Positions 28,408 to 37,079 of a stretch of 64,000 nt of DNA are shown one piece after another. Under the pieces are notes generated by a model. That model did no database searches, had not been told where the DNA came from, and saw only the letters and a list, made by a program, of their open reading frames with translations. Source of the DNA: Lachnospiraceae bacterium (GTDB lineage Bacteria > Bacillota > Clostridia > Lachnospirales > Lachnospiraceae); NCBI GenBank assembly GCA_014804675.1, contig JAAUZH010000005.1, positions 36,346 to 100,345 of the forward strand, given 5' to 3'. How positions within the stretch are numbered: the stretch's first letter is position 1; each line of letters begins with the position of its first letter. The position numbers and the translations under genes were made by a program.

Positions 28408-29290
28408 GCTTCTTCTCCTCCTTATCCCTTGTTAAGATTGACTGGATCACGGTCAGTATCATAACAAAAATTGCAAATACGATTGCCATGGTGGACGCTA
28501 TGCCGATTTCCCAGTTTACCGTACCTGTTTCATAGATGTTGTACACCATTGTATAAGTGGAATGGGATGGTCCTCCTCCCGTCATTACCATTGGCTGCAC
28601 GATCATCCGGAATGCACCGATGGTAACGGTTATGAATACGAATACACATAAAGGCTTCAGCTCCGGAAGTGTAATATCCTTGAACTTCTGCCAGCCGCTT
28701 GCATGGTCCATCTCAGCAGCTTCGTAAAGGGCCGGGTTAATGGCCTGAAGACCTCCTAAGAAAATAATCATCTGATAACCTACGCCCTGCCATACGCTCA
28801 TAAGGGCGATGGAAGGTAATGCCTGCTTTGCACTGTGTATAAATGGCTGGGCTTCTATTCCCAGATTGCCCAACAGGGTGTTCAATATTCCCTCCGGACT
28901 GTATATCTGCATCCATAATGTGGACACTACCGCAAGGGACATGACAACCGGCACGAAAAAGGCAACCTTAAAATATTTCTTGCAAACCGTTACCCGGTTG
29001 ATGAGCAATGCCAGCCCCAAAGCTCCAAGGCACTGGCAGGGTACAATAATCAACACAAACTTTATCGTATTGAAAAAGGACTGCAGGAATAATTCATCCT
29101 GAAAGATGTTGATATAATTTTCGAAACCTACAAAATGTGTCAGTCCCGGGTTCAATGCGAAAAAGTCGGTAAAGCTGAACACCAGTGTAAGAATCATAGG
29201 AATGAACAAAAATAGTGTCAGTAATACAAGCGCCGGACCAAAGAATGCCATGCCCAACAAGGAATTTGATTTTTTTCTTTTCATACTCAT
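28379..29290 (-). CDS. Sugar ABC importer permease (MalF/MsmF type)
   Basis: 303 residues, six membrane helices. The EAA loop is EAAEMDHASGWQKFKDITLPEL. The ATG overlaps the stop of the binding-protein gene (ATGA at 29287-29290), so translation is coupled. It is the partner of the following permease. Confidence 0.93.
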   Translation of the reverse strand: MSMKRKKSNSLLGMAFFGPALVLLTLFLFIPMILTLVFSFTDFFALNPGLTHFVGFENYINIFQDELFLQSFFNTIKFVLIIVPCQCLGALGLALLINRVTVCKKYFKVAFFVPVVMSLAVVSTLWMQIYSPEGILNTLLGNLGIEAQPFIHSAKQALPSIALMSVWQGVGYQMIIFLGGLQAINPALYEAAEMDHASGWQKFKDITLPELKPLCVFVFITVTIGAFRMIVQPMVMTGGGPSHSTYTMVYNIYETGTVNWEIGIASTMAIVFAIFVMILTVIQSILTRDKEEKKHVNKKTKNN

Positions 29291-30606
29291 CTCCTATAAC
29301 GCTCCAGTTTTGCGTTAATCCTTTCTACAGATTTATCCAGTTCTGTCTGTGCATCCATTCCTCCCAATGCCACATTTTCAAGCACCTGCTGGAAGGATGT
29401 ACTTACCTGCGGATATACAGGAGTTTTCGGTCTTGGATGGCCGTATGTGCTTAATTGATAATATAAGGCTTTGTAGTTTTCATCTTCTTCAAATATCTTG
29501 ATCTGCTCAAAAGCACCGTAGGTAGAAGGAAGGCTGTTTGTTTTTTCAAACAGGAGCAGCCCGCTGTCCACACCGCTCATCCACTTTACCAATTCTGTAG
29601 CGCCTTCCAGATTCTGTGTTTTGGAAGAAGCTGCATATGCCCAGGAGCCTGTTGGCGTATATCTCTCTCCGTTCCATCCATCCCCTACAATATAGGGCGC
29701 AACTCCCAGCTCAATGTCCGGATAGCTTCCGTAAATGGTATTTACCTCCCATGCCCCGTCAAACTTAAATGCTGCACGGCCGCTTTCAAAAAGCTTATCA
29801 ATTGGTGTTGCGGACATATATGCATTTTCTACAAGAGATGTAAAATACCGGACAGTTTCCGCATTTTGCTCCGAATTAAAATAGCCGTCTACCAAAAGCC
29901 CCTCTTCATTTACCAGATTCCCTCCGTTAGCCCAGATAAACGGAGCATAGTAATAAATCGTTGCTTCACCTACCGGGAAGGACATATCCAGTGGATATCC
30001 GTTTTTTTCCTTCATAACAGGCTTTAGCTGCTCTAAGATTTCCGCAAATTCCGTCCAGGTCCATGGGTGCTCTGCATCCGGCACTTCAATTCCCGCCTCC
30101 TTAAGAATTTCTTTGTTGTAATAAAGGCCTACACTGGATTCCATGGCGCCTAATGCATAAAGCTTATCATCATATGTGCCCTGCTCTAAAATAGATTCCA
30201 GATAAACACTTCTTTCCTCATCCGTCAGTTCCTTCAGCGGCTGTATGATATGATTGGCTGCATAGGCTGCAATATTAGGTCCATCCACTGTAAGCACATC
30301 CGGCAGGTCTCCTGACATAACGGATGCATTGATTTTATCCGAATATCCTCCACCGCTGTCATTTCTGGGAATAAATTCAATATCTGCAAAATACTGTCCG
30401 TCATATACTTCATTGAATCTGTTTACTGCTTCCTTGTATGCTTCTCCTTCGTCTGTGTCCTCTATGGTATGTACCCATATGGACAAGTACTCTTCCCCCT
30501 GATCATATCCTGCAATATCACCGGGAGATACTTCTTTTCTTCCACATCCTGTCAGGCTGCATATTGCAAGCAGCAATACGCCTGCCCCTGCAAATATTTT
30601 TCTCAT
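29287..30606 (-). CDS. Sugar-binding lipoprotein of the sucrose/fructan ABC importer
   Basis: A family 1 extracellular solute-binding protein of 439 residues. The signal peptide LLLAICSLTGC ends in a lipobox with the modified Cys near residue 21, so it is tethered to the outer face of the membrane. The rest shows the usual extended binding-protein fold (EYLSIWVHTIEDT, DVLTVDGPNIAAYAA). The first gene of the operon, with GGAGG upstream and LacI operators in its promoter region. Confidence 0.93.
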   Translation of the reverse strand: MRKIFAGAGVLLLAICSLTGCGRKEVSPGDIAGYDQGEEYLSIWVHTIEDTDEGEAYKEAVNRFNEVYDGQYFADIEFIPRNDSGGGYSDKINASVMSGDLPDVLTVDGPNIAAYAANHIIQPLKELTDEERSVYLESILEQGTYDDKLYALGAMESSVGLYYNKEILKEAGIEVPDAEHPWTWTEFAEILEQLKPVMKEKNGYPLDMSFPVGEATIYYYAPFIWANGGNLVNEEGLLVDGYFNSEQNAETVRYFTSLVENAYMSATPIDKLFESGRAAFKFDGAWEVNTIYGSYPDIELGVAPYIVGDGWNGERYTPTGSWAYAASSKTQNLEGATELVKWMSGVDSGLLLFEKTNSLPSTYGAFEQIKIFEEDENYKALYYQLSTYGHPRPKTPVYPQVSTSFQQVLENVALGGMDAQTELDKSVERINAKLERYRR

Positions 30607-30654
30607 GGCTGCCTCCTTTTTCTACATTTGCTCTTTCTTTTTTTGAATGGTTGC

Positions 30655-30718
30655 ATAACCGGTAAAGTAACCGGTTACTTTATATGTATAAAGTATCACG
30701 ATTTTTCCATCAGGTCAA
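30655..30718 (-). promoter_or_regulatory. Promoter and LacI operator of the sucrose/fructan operon
   Basis: On the minus strand TTGACC (30718-30713) and TACTTT (30695-30690) are 17 bases apart. A perfect 18-base palindrome AAAGTAACCGGTTACTTT (30664-30681) covers the start-site region. It is followed by a further half-site TAACCGG (about 30655-30663). Binding of the divergently encoded LacI-type regulator here would block transcription of the operon. Confidence 0.75.
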
Positions 30719-30780
30719 CTGTTTTTTACCATTTCATCATTTTGTCGAAATGTGCTTGTGCCAATTTGTTTATTTTGTAC

Positions 30781-30803
30781 ATAACCAGTTACTTAACCGG
30801 TTA
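30781..30803 (+). promoter_or_regulatory. Second tandem operator (TAACCGGTTA) before lacI-type gene
   Basis: A perfect TAACCGGTTA (30794-30803) is preceded by a one-base variant TAACCAGTTA (30782-30791). Both match the core of the operator at 30664-30681, about 120 bases away. Their position upstream of the regulator promoter suggests autoregulation and perhaps DNA looping between the two sites. Confidence 0.72.
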
Positions 30804-30812
30804 TTTTTCTTA

Positions 30813-30841
30813 TTGCCCTCCCAATCGGATTTTGCTATACT
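30813..30841 (+). promoter_or_regulatory. Predicted promoter of the LacI-type regulator
   Basis: TTGCCC (30813-30818) and TATACT (30836-30841) are 17 bases apart, 39 bases before the start codon. It lies immediately downstream of the second operator pair. Confidence 0.65.
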
Positions 30842-30879
30842 TATGCATAGAGGGCTTGTTTTTACGAAAGGAGGCTGCT

Positions 30880-31905
30880 ATGGCAAATAAAAATGTTACT
30901 TTTGCAGATATTGCAAAATATACGAACTTTTCAAAAACTACCATTTCAAGATACTTTAATAATCCGGATTCCCTGACCCTGGAAAATCAACAGATTATTG
31001 CCGATGCCCTGGTGGCTTTAAATTATAAGGAAAATAAGGTTGCGCGTATTCTTGCTAACGGAAAGACGGAATTTGTAGGTATTATTATTCCCAATCTATA
31101 TCTTCATTATTATGCACAGATTTTAAATGAGATTCTTTCCACTTACGAAACCTTTGGATATAAATTTCTTGTGTTTACAGGAAATGATAAAGAGGATGTG
31201 GAGCGAAGATATTTGAAGGAGCTTCTTTCCTATAAGATTGAGGGAATGATCGTCCTTAGCCATACCATTTCTTCAAAGGAGCTTGCTTCCTACAACATTC
31301 CCCTTGTTACAATCGAAAGGGAGGATCAGTATACATGCAGTGTAAATTCCGATAATTATATGGGAGCAGTTCAGGCTACAAGCCTTTTGTATAAAAATGA
31401 CTGTGATATCTTTATTCATATGAATGAAGATGTTGCTTCAAATATTCCTGCCTATGGACGTATTCAGGGGTTTTTGGATATTTGTAAGGAGCATAAGCTG
31501 AATCATAAGCTGATTTTAAAGGAATGGGGGAACAACTATAAAGAAAATGCAGAAAGGATTCAGCCCGTATTGGAAGAAATCGAACAAACCTATGCAGGAA
31601 AAAGAAAGGGCATTTTCCTGTCCAATGATACATTGGCAAATGTATTTTTAAATCTTCTCATAAAAAAATACGGTACTCTTCCGGATGATTACCGGATTGT
31701 AGGCTTTGACGGCTCTCCTATTTCCAGCGAGGCCATTATTCCCATCAGCACTGTGGGACAGCAGATTGATAAGATTGCTTATCAGGCTATGGAGCTGCTT
31801 GTGATGCAGATGAATGAGCGAAAGAAACGGAAGCCTATCCCCTTAGAAACTCCTATTCATAAGGTGATGACTCCCATACTGATACGGCGTGAAACAACGA
31901 GTTGA
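30880..31905 (+). CDS. LacI-family regulator of the sucrose/fructan operon
   Basis: 341 residues. The N-terminal helix-turn-helix VTFADIAKYTNFSKTTISRYF is followed by the hinge helix and a periplasmic-binding-protein-like effector domain. AAAGGAGG lies 6 bases before the ATG at 30880; longer frames upstream are not preceded by a ribosome site. It is divergent from the ABC/GH32/fructokinase operon, with TAACCGGTTA operators between them. The regulated sugar is probably sucrose, kestose or fructose, inferred from the operon. Confidence 0.94.
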   Translation: MANKNVTFADIAKYTNFSKTTISRYFNNPDSLTLENQQIIADALVALNYKENKVARILANGKTEFVGIIIPNLYLHYYAQILNEILSTYETFGYKFLVFTGNDKEDVERRYLKELLSYKIEGMIVLSHTISSKELASYNIPLVTIEREDQYTCSVNSDNYMGAVQATSLLYKNDCDIFIHMNEDVASNIPAYGRIQGFLDICKEHKLNHKLILKEWGNNYKENAERIQPVLEEIEQTYAGKRKGIFLSNDTLANVFLNLLIKKYGTLPDDYRIVGFDGSPISSEAIIPISTVGQQIDKIAYQAMELLVMQMNERKKRKPIPLETPIHKVMTPILIRRETTS

Positions 31906-31910
31906 ATGGA

Positions 31911-31949
31911 ATGGCTGTTTTCATAAATTTTTTAACAATTTACAGCCAT
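31911..31949. terminator. Bidirectional hairpin between lacI-type gene and response regulator
   Basis: ATGGCTGT (31911-31918) pairs with ACAGCCAT (31942-31949), with AT-rich flanks. It lies between the convergent LacI-type gene (+) and the NarL-type response regulator gene (-). Confidence 0.6.
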
Positions 31950-31971
31950 CCATTTTGCTTTTTATGTCCTG

Positions 31972-32592
31972 CTAACAAATCGGCGGTATATACCCCAATT
32001 GTATCGCCTTTGTCACCGCTTCTACCGCAGAAGAAACATCTAATTTTTCAAAAATATGCTGCAAGTGGTTAGAGAGCGTCCTCTCACTCATATATAACTC
32101 ATCGGCAACATGCTTTCGTTTTTTTCCACTGCTGATAAGCTGCAATATTTTCTTTTCCGTATTTGTTAAATCCTCAATAATCATTTCATTGCTTTCGGGG
32201 GGAAAGCAGGTGCCTCCACGAGAAACATGGATTAAGGATGATATTAAGTTATCCGGACTGATATTTTTATTGAGAAAACCGCTTATGCCTTTCTTCCTTG
32301 CCTCATGTCTGTATACAGGCAGGTCGTATCCTGTAAGGATAATGATTTTCACTCCGGGATTTGATTTCAGTAAATCCGATGCGATTTCCAAACCATCCCC
32401 ATCGCTTAGATTGCCCAGATTGATATCCATTAAAACGATATCTATGTTTTTATCAACTATCATTTCATCTAAGCTTTGAATATCCCCTGCTACGTGGAAA
32501 TGTTCGATTTCATTATACTCATCTAAAGCAACCGAAAGACTTTTTGCAAACAGTACATGATCATCAACTAACAAAATATTGATAAGAACCAT
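31972..32592 (-). CDS. NarL/LuxR-family response regulator
   Basis: 206 residues. Receiver domain with phospho-acceptor Asp in VLMDINLG and the acid pair in LLVDDHVLF, then a LuxR-type HTH (TEKKILQLISSGKKRKHVAD, YMSERTLSNHLQHIF). It overlaps the kinase gene by 29 bases. The ATG at 32592 directly abuts GGAG, so the real start may be a few codons later. It should receive phosphate from the HisKA_3-like kinase and control the adjacent ABC transporter operon. Confidence 0.9.
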   Translation of the reverse strand: MVLINILLVDDHVLFAKSLSVALDEYNEIEHFHVAGDIQSLDEMIVDKNIDIVLMDINLGNLSDGDGLEIASDLLKSNPGVKIIILTGYDLPVYRHEARKKGISGFLNKNISPDNLISSLIHVSRGGTCFPPESNEMIIEDLTNTEKKILQLISSGKKRKHVADELYMSERTLSNHLQHIFEKLDVSSAVEAVTKAIQLGYIPPIC

Positions 32593-34129
32593 CTCCTTTC
32601 ATTGGTATCTTGATTTGTATAGTAACACCGTGGGGCATATTATCCGAAATCAGGATTGAACCTTCCATATTGCTTACCTGCTCCGTAACGGAAACAAGCC
32701 CTTTATGCTTTGCTTTGTCTGCCGCCCTCAGGCAATCTGCATTAGCGGTTCCGTCATCACTGACACACAATTCAATCATACCGTTTTCCTGCGCAAGCAT
32801 GATCCGGGCCCGATTACCTTCAGAATGTTTAAAAATATTCGTAAGTAATTCTTTGAGCAATCGATATATCAACAAATTATATGGCTCCACCAAAAACAAA
32901 GTATCGGAGCAATGAAAAGTTACCTTGACTATCTTTTGTGGAAAAGACTGTGAAATAGCTTCAATCAGATTTTGATAGTTTTCCTTTGCTGTTAAATTTT
33001 TTAAAATAACAGGGTGATAGTCCTGCATCTGCTGACGAATACGCGTATTCAGATTGTCAAGGGTTTCCATAATTATGTCCTGTATGTGGGGACGATGGGC
33101 TTTCGTCATCATGTTCTTCACAGAAAGAAGATCCTGGAGCACATCATCATGAAGAAAATTGGCAAATTCTGTCTTTAGAAGTTCCTCCTGCCGTAACTGT
33201 TCAAGAGCCGCATGGTATTTACTTTCCTTGATGATTTTGCTTTCACCTCGTTTTAAGCTTATTTCCAAAATAATATTACAGATATAAATAAAAGCAAACC
33301 ACGTATTTACCCCAATGAAAAAATGCTCATAGCCGCTGCCCGTCAACAGGATTATCAACCCGAAAACGCTAAGGGACAATCCCATAATAAGCACTGCCTG
33401 TTTCCTGCTAAAGACAGTGGAAAGCGGATAACTGCTGTGTTCCTTTCGTATAATGCCATGAATGCTCATAAAAAGCAAAAGCACAGGCAGATATATTCCA
33501 AAGTTAGAAGTATGGTTCTGCACGTCTATGGTAACAAGATAATATACAAGAAAGGCTGCTGTTATGACCACAACAGAAAACACGATACATTTCCATTCGC
33601 TTTTCAAGACAAAAATAAGCCGTTTCCGGTGATAGAGGATAATGAACAAAAAGCAGAATCCGCTTACCAGAAGCTGTATTCCGTACAGACTTGCAAAAAC
33701 CCTGCCTGATATACCAATGCCCACAAGGGAGCCCATGCAGGTTAAAAACAGGATTCCATTAGCTGCCTTTCGAAATTTGTATCCGCTTCCCTGAAACAAA
33801 AACAGAAAAATGAACCTGATGGACACATACCACGTTATTGGGCTTAATGCGATAAAAATGAAATTATCTATCATGCCTTCTTCAAAAGACAGAAGTACAT
33901 ACCAACTGTCTAAAGCTAACAGCCCGCAAAACAGGGAAATGACTTTATTTTCCCTGATATTGCAGGAACTGATATAGGTGATGTCTATTGACATCAGTGT
34001 GGATATAAGCAGTGGAATCGCAGTTTCTATGCCTGTTTGTCCTTCCTTTCCCTGCCAACTCATATAAAGGATAAGGAAAATATAATTTAGCCAAAACATT
34101 AGTTTCCATGCTATATGTTTCATTTTCAC
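32564..34129 (-). CDS. Multi-span sensor histidine kinase (HisKA_3-like)
   Basis: 521 residues with about eight to ten membrane helices in the first 290, almost no extracellular loops, then a cytoplasmic kinase. The phospho-acceptor His is H327 in FANFLHDDVLQDL, typical of NarL-partner kinases. The ATPase part has LLIYRLLKELLTNIFKHSEG (N box) and CVSDDGTAN. It belongs to an operon with the BceAB-like transporter and the response regulator gene. Membrane-buried sensing fits antimicrobial-peptide detection; this is inferred. Confidence 0.9.
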   Translation of the reverse strand: MKMKHIAWKLMFWLNYIFLILYMSWQGKEGQTGIETAIPLLISTLMSIDITYISSCNIRENKVISLFCGLLALDSWYVLLSFEEGMIDNFIFIALSPITWYVSIRFIFLFLFQGSGYKFRKAANGILFLTCMGSLVGIGISGRVFASLYGIQLLVSGFCFLFIILYHRKRLIFVLKSEWKCIVFSVVVITAAFLVYYLVTIDVQNHTSNFGIYLPVLLLFMSIHGIIRKEHSSYPLSTVFSRKQAVLIMGLSLSVFGLIILLTGSGYEHFFIGVNTWFAFIYICNIILEISLKRGESKIIKESKYHAALEQLRQEELLKTEFANFLHDDVLQDLLSVKNMMTKAHRPHIQDIIMETLDNLNTRIRQQMQDYHPVILKNLTAKENYQNLIEAISQSFPQKIVKVTFHCSDTLFLVEPYNLLIYRLLKELLTNIFKHSEGNRARIMLAQENGMIELCVSDDGTANADCLRAADKAKHKGLVSVTEQVSNMEGSILISDNMPHGVTIQIKIPMKGDGSYQYFVS

Positions 34130-34162
34130 CCTCCCTTTTGAGCTTTGCCTTTCTGATAACAG

Positions 34163-36169
34163 TTACTTTTTGCAAACTATTTTGCAGCAAGTACGAATCG
34201 TAAGAAAATAATATATCAAATAAATAAATGCTGTCAATGCTATCGCAAGAACAACCGGCACATATTGTACAAGCGTGCTGCCAAGCAGGTTTTGCATTAA
34301 CCCCGCCTTAAATACTACAGTGGCAAAAATGCAGTCCAGCGTTCCCATAGCAAAGGGTATGGCAAAAAAATCCAACACCTGCCTTCTGATTATTTTCTTA
34401 ATACACCCGTTAGTATATCCCATTTTTATCAGGATTTGATAATCAGATTTTGTATCGGAAACAGCAGACATATTGTTGAAATACAAAATGCTTCCTGTTG
34501 CGATGAAAAAAAGGACCACAAGAAAACCAATCAGCAGGAAAGTGGAACTATTTAACGAAAACAGTTCATTTATTCTATGGGATTGCCCCTGTAAATAGGG
34601 GCTTTCTGCAAGCATATCTCTCATTTCTTCATACAACTCTTCGTTATCCTCTATTGCCTTTCCGTTAATGCTCATAAGACTTGTTACCGGAGTTCCTGTT
34701 GCCTCTAACTGTTTATAAATATCGTCACTTACAATCAAAGTCCCAATGCTGTTTGCAAAAGCAAAGGGATTGTCAAGCGTGACTGCTTTTACGGTAAATG
34801 GCACCTCCTTATCGCCTATGGCCAGCGGATAAATGCTGTCAACTTCCAGACTGTTATCGCTGTTTGGCTTGTACTTGACCAATATACATTCTCCACTGCC
34901 CAGCTTTGGAATAGAATCGCTAACCTCCTCTTTCCCCTGTTCCCTAAGCAGAGTCATATAACTTGTCCTTGAGATGCATTCAAATCCGGCTTCCCTCAAA
35001 ATCTTTTCATTGTCCGAATCGCCCTTTGCAGTGCCGACGCTATATTCCATCGGAAGCGAAGAAGCAGATGATGTAACTTTGTAAATATCAGTCCTTGTAA
35101 AGGTAACATCCTCAGCCGCATACCGGCCAATGATTTTCTTAGCAGCCTCTATCTGTGCTTCCTTTTCAATTCGAAACTCCATTTCTGACGGCGCTATGCG
35201 GGACACGGCGGCAATGGGATAATACACGGTCAGGGCCATAATAGCTGATATCGATAAAGTAGCTGCCGAAAGCAGTGTAAGCATAATCAAAGTTCTTGCG
35301 TTCGAGCGGATACGGTAAATAAAATTTGGTGTAGTAATAATTTTTGTTTTGGTGTAAAAGGCTGCTTTATGACTTTTACTCTTTTTCATCACATAGGGCA
35401 AAAAAGAAGAGATGAAAAATACCGTACCAATTACAATAAGCATTGCTGTCAACATGCCAATCGGATAAAATCCAACCAAAAACCAGATGGATTTTCCACC
35501 TCTGAAAATATCCAATGCCAGACCATATCCCGATAAAATCATGATAAAGCCAAGGAAAGCCGGTAACCGGTGGAATTTCATATTTTTTTCCGCTTTCTTT
35601 TCAAAGCGTATCAGTTCCATAAGAGAGGTTTTGAAAAGAAATCTGCCGTTTGACATACACAGGACAAATACAACCAGTAAAATGAAACCGGCAGTTTTTC
35701 TAATGGCACTTATATGAAAAAACTGTATTTTAGCGCTATCTACTGAAAGTTTCAAAAGAGCCGTAATCCCTATTACTATGCCTTTATGTGCAATTGCTCC
35801 CAAAACCAGTCCCACCAGAAAGGCACCAAAGCATATGAAAATATTTTCAAAAGTAAGCAAGGATAATATCGTGGTTTTTCGATATCCCAATAATGTGTAA
35901 ATACCAAGTTCCTTTGTTCGGCGTTTTAGAAAGAAGCGGTTAGAATATCCCATATAAAATACCACAAATATCATTAAAAACACGGAAATGATACTGCACA
36001 TGGACTCTACCCGTCCATTCGTTGATATTACTTCAAGCATCACCTGATTCATGGAGAATGATGTGAATGCGAAAAACACAGTAATTACAAGGGACACCGA
36101 GAATAGATAGAGCGCATAAAAAGAAAGGTTTTTTCTCAGGTTCTTATATGCCATAGATAATGTATTCAT
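34163..36169 (-). CDS. BceB-like FtsX permease
   Basis: 668 residues, about ten membrane helices in a 1+3-2-1+3-type layout with a roughly 200-residue outside domain between helices 7 and 8 (around PSEMEFRIEKEAQIEAAKK to SHRINELFSL). This is the architecture of Bce-type permeases that confer resistance to cell-wall antibiotics such as bacitracin and lantibiotics. It lies 11 bases downstream of its ATPase gene. Confidence 0.9.
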   Translation of the reverse strand: MNTLSMAYKNLRKNLSFYALYLFSVSLVITVFFAFTSFSMNQVMLEVISTNGRVESMCSIISVFLMIFVVFYMGYSNRFFLKRRTKELGIYTLLGYRKTTILSLLTFENIFICFGAFLVGLVLGAIAHKGIVIGITALLKLSVDSAKIQFFHISAIRKTAGFILLVVFVLCMSNGRFLFKTSLMELIRFEKKAEKNMKFHRLPAFLGFIMILSGYGLALDIFRGGKSIWFLVGFYPIGMLTAMLIVIGTVFFISSFLPYVMKKSKSHKAAFYTKTKIITTPNFIYRIRSNARTLIMLTLLSAATLSISAIMALTVYYPIAAVSRIAPSEMEFRIEKEAQIEAAKKIIGRYAAEDVTFTRTDIYKVTSSASSLPMEYSVGTAKGDSDNEKILREAGFECISRTSYMTLLREQGKEEVSDSIPKLGSGECILVKYKPNSDNSLEVDSIYPLAIGDKEVPFTVKAVTLDNPFAFANSIGTLIVSDDIYKQLEATGTPVTSLMSINGKAIEDNEELYEEMRDMLAESPYLQGQSHRINELFSLNSSTFLLIGFLVVLFFIATGSILYFNNMSAVSDTKSDYQILIKMGYTNGCIKKIIRRQVLDFFAIPFAMGTLDCIFATVVFKAGLMQNLLGSTLVQYVPVVLAIALTAFIYLIYYFLTIRTCCKIVCKK

Positions 36170-36180
36170 GATTTTACCCC

Positions 36181-36930
36181 CTATCTTTCCGTGTCCAGTT
36201 TTGCAACTTCCGCAGCAATAGACTCATAAAAGCTCTTTCTATTGCGGTCATGTCTCTGCAGCTCTTTGATAATGGTTCCATCTTTGAAAATCAGAATGCG
36301 GTTTGTAAAGCTTGCCGCATAGGCATCATGAGTAACCATTAATATGGTAGTATGCAGGTCCTGATTCGCCTCCCACAAAGCGTTCAGCAATTCTGTAGCC
36401 GAGCTTGAGTCTAATGCTCCTGTAGGCTCATCCGCAAACAAAATGCTTGGCTGCTTTACAATTGCCCTTGCCGCCGATGCTCTTTGCCGCTGGCCGCCGG
36501 ACAATTCACCTGGATATTTGTTAAGCTGCGATGCTATGCCAAATCTTTCAGCCAAGTTTTTCACCATACTTTCAATTTTTTGAGGCGGCAGTTTCTGCAG
36601 GGTAAGGGGAACCGATATATTTTCATGAATGGTAAGGCTGTCAAGCAGAAAATATTCCTGAAAGATAAAACCCAGATGATCTTTTCGAAAATCGGCAGCG
36701 CTTGTATCGTTGAGCCTTTTTAAGTTCACGCCGTTGATCCAGATGTCTCCGTTTGTTGGGGTATCAATCGTGGAAAGCACATTCAGCAAAGTTGTTTTTC
36801 CGGAGCCGGATGCGCCCATAATGCCGATAAACTCTCCCGCCTCAATGCGGAAAGACACTTTGTTCAGGCTGGGATGTCCGGCCTTTTTATAGATTTTCGT
36901 TACTTCTTTTGCTTCTAATAATGCAGTCAT
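36181..36930 (-). CDS. BceA-like ABC transporter ATPase
   Basis: 249 residues with Walker A GASGSGKTT, signature LSGGQRQRASAARA, Walker [13 protein letters not shown] and H-loop MVTHDAYA. It is the first gene of a four-gene operon: ATPase, permease, histidine kinase, response regulator. AAAAGGAG precedes the ATG. A palindrome and -10 box lie upstream (36962-36984). Confidence 0.93.
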   Translation of the reverse strand: MTALLEAKEVTKIYKKAGHPSLNKVSFRIEAGEFIGIMGASGSGKTTLLNVLSTIDTPTNGDIWINGVNLKRLNDTSAADFRKDHLGFIFQEYFLLDSLTIHENISVPLTLQKLPPQKIESMVKNLAERFGIASQLNKYPGELSGGQRQRASAARAIVKQPSILFADEPTGALDSSSATELLNALWEANQDLHTTILMVTHDAYAASFTNRILIFKDGTIIKELQRHDRNRKSFYESIAAEVAKLDTER

Positions 36931-36961
36931 GGTAAAATCTCCTTTTTGCTTTGATGACTAC

Positions 36962-36984
36962 ATTGTACTCTTTGAAATCAAAGA
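36962..36984 (-). promoter_or_regulatory. Palindrome and -10 box upstream of the Bce-like operon
   Basis: On the minus strand TCTTTGA-TT-TCAAAGA (36984-36969) is a perfect 7+7 inverted repeat, immediately followed by TACAAT (36967-36962), a good -10 box. The -35 region is poor, as expected for an activator-dependent promoter. It is a candidate site for the NarL-type regulator of this operon. Confidence 0.6.
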
Positions 36985-37035
36985 AAGAATAAGTAAATCA
37001 GGCATATTTTTTAATTTTATTAAATTTTGGTACAC

Positions 37036-37060
37036 AAAAAAGCCTATGTAACCATAGGCT
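37036..37060 (-). terminator. Terminator after the aldo/keto reductase gene
   Basis: On the minus strand AGCCTATG-GTTA-CATAGGCT (37060-37041) is followed by five T (37040-37036). It lies 20 bases after the stop codon. Confidence 0.9.
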
Positions 37061-37079
37061 GAAAAGTGGGGTAATCCTT

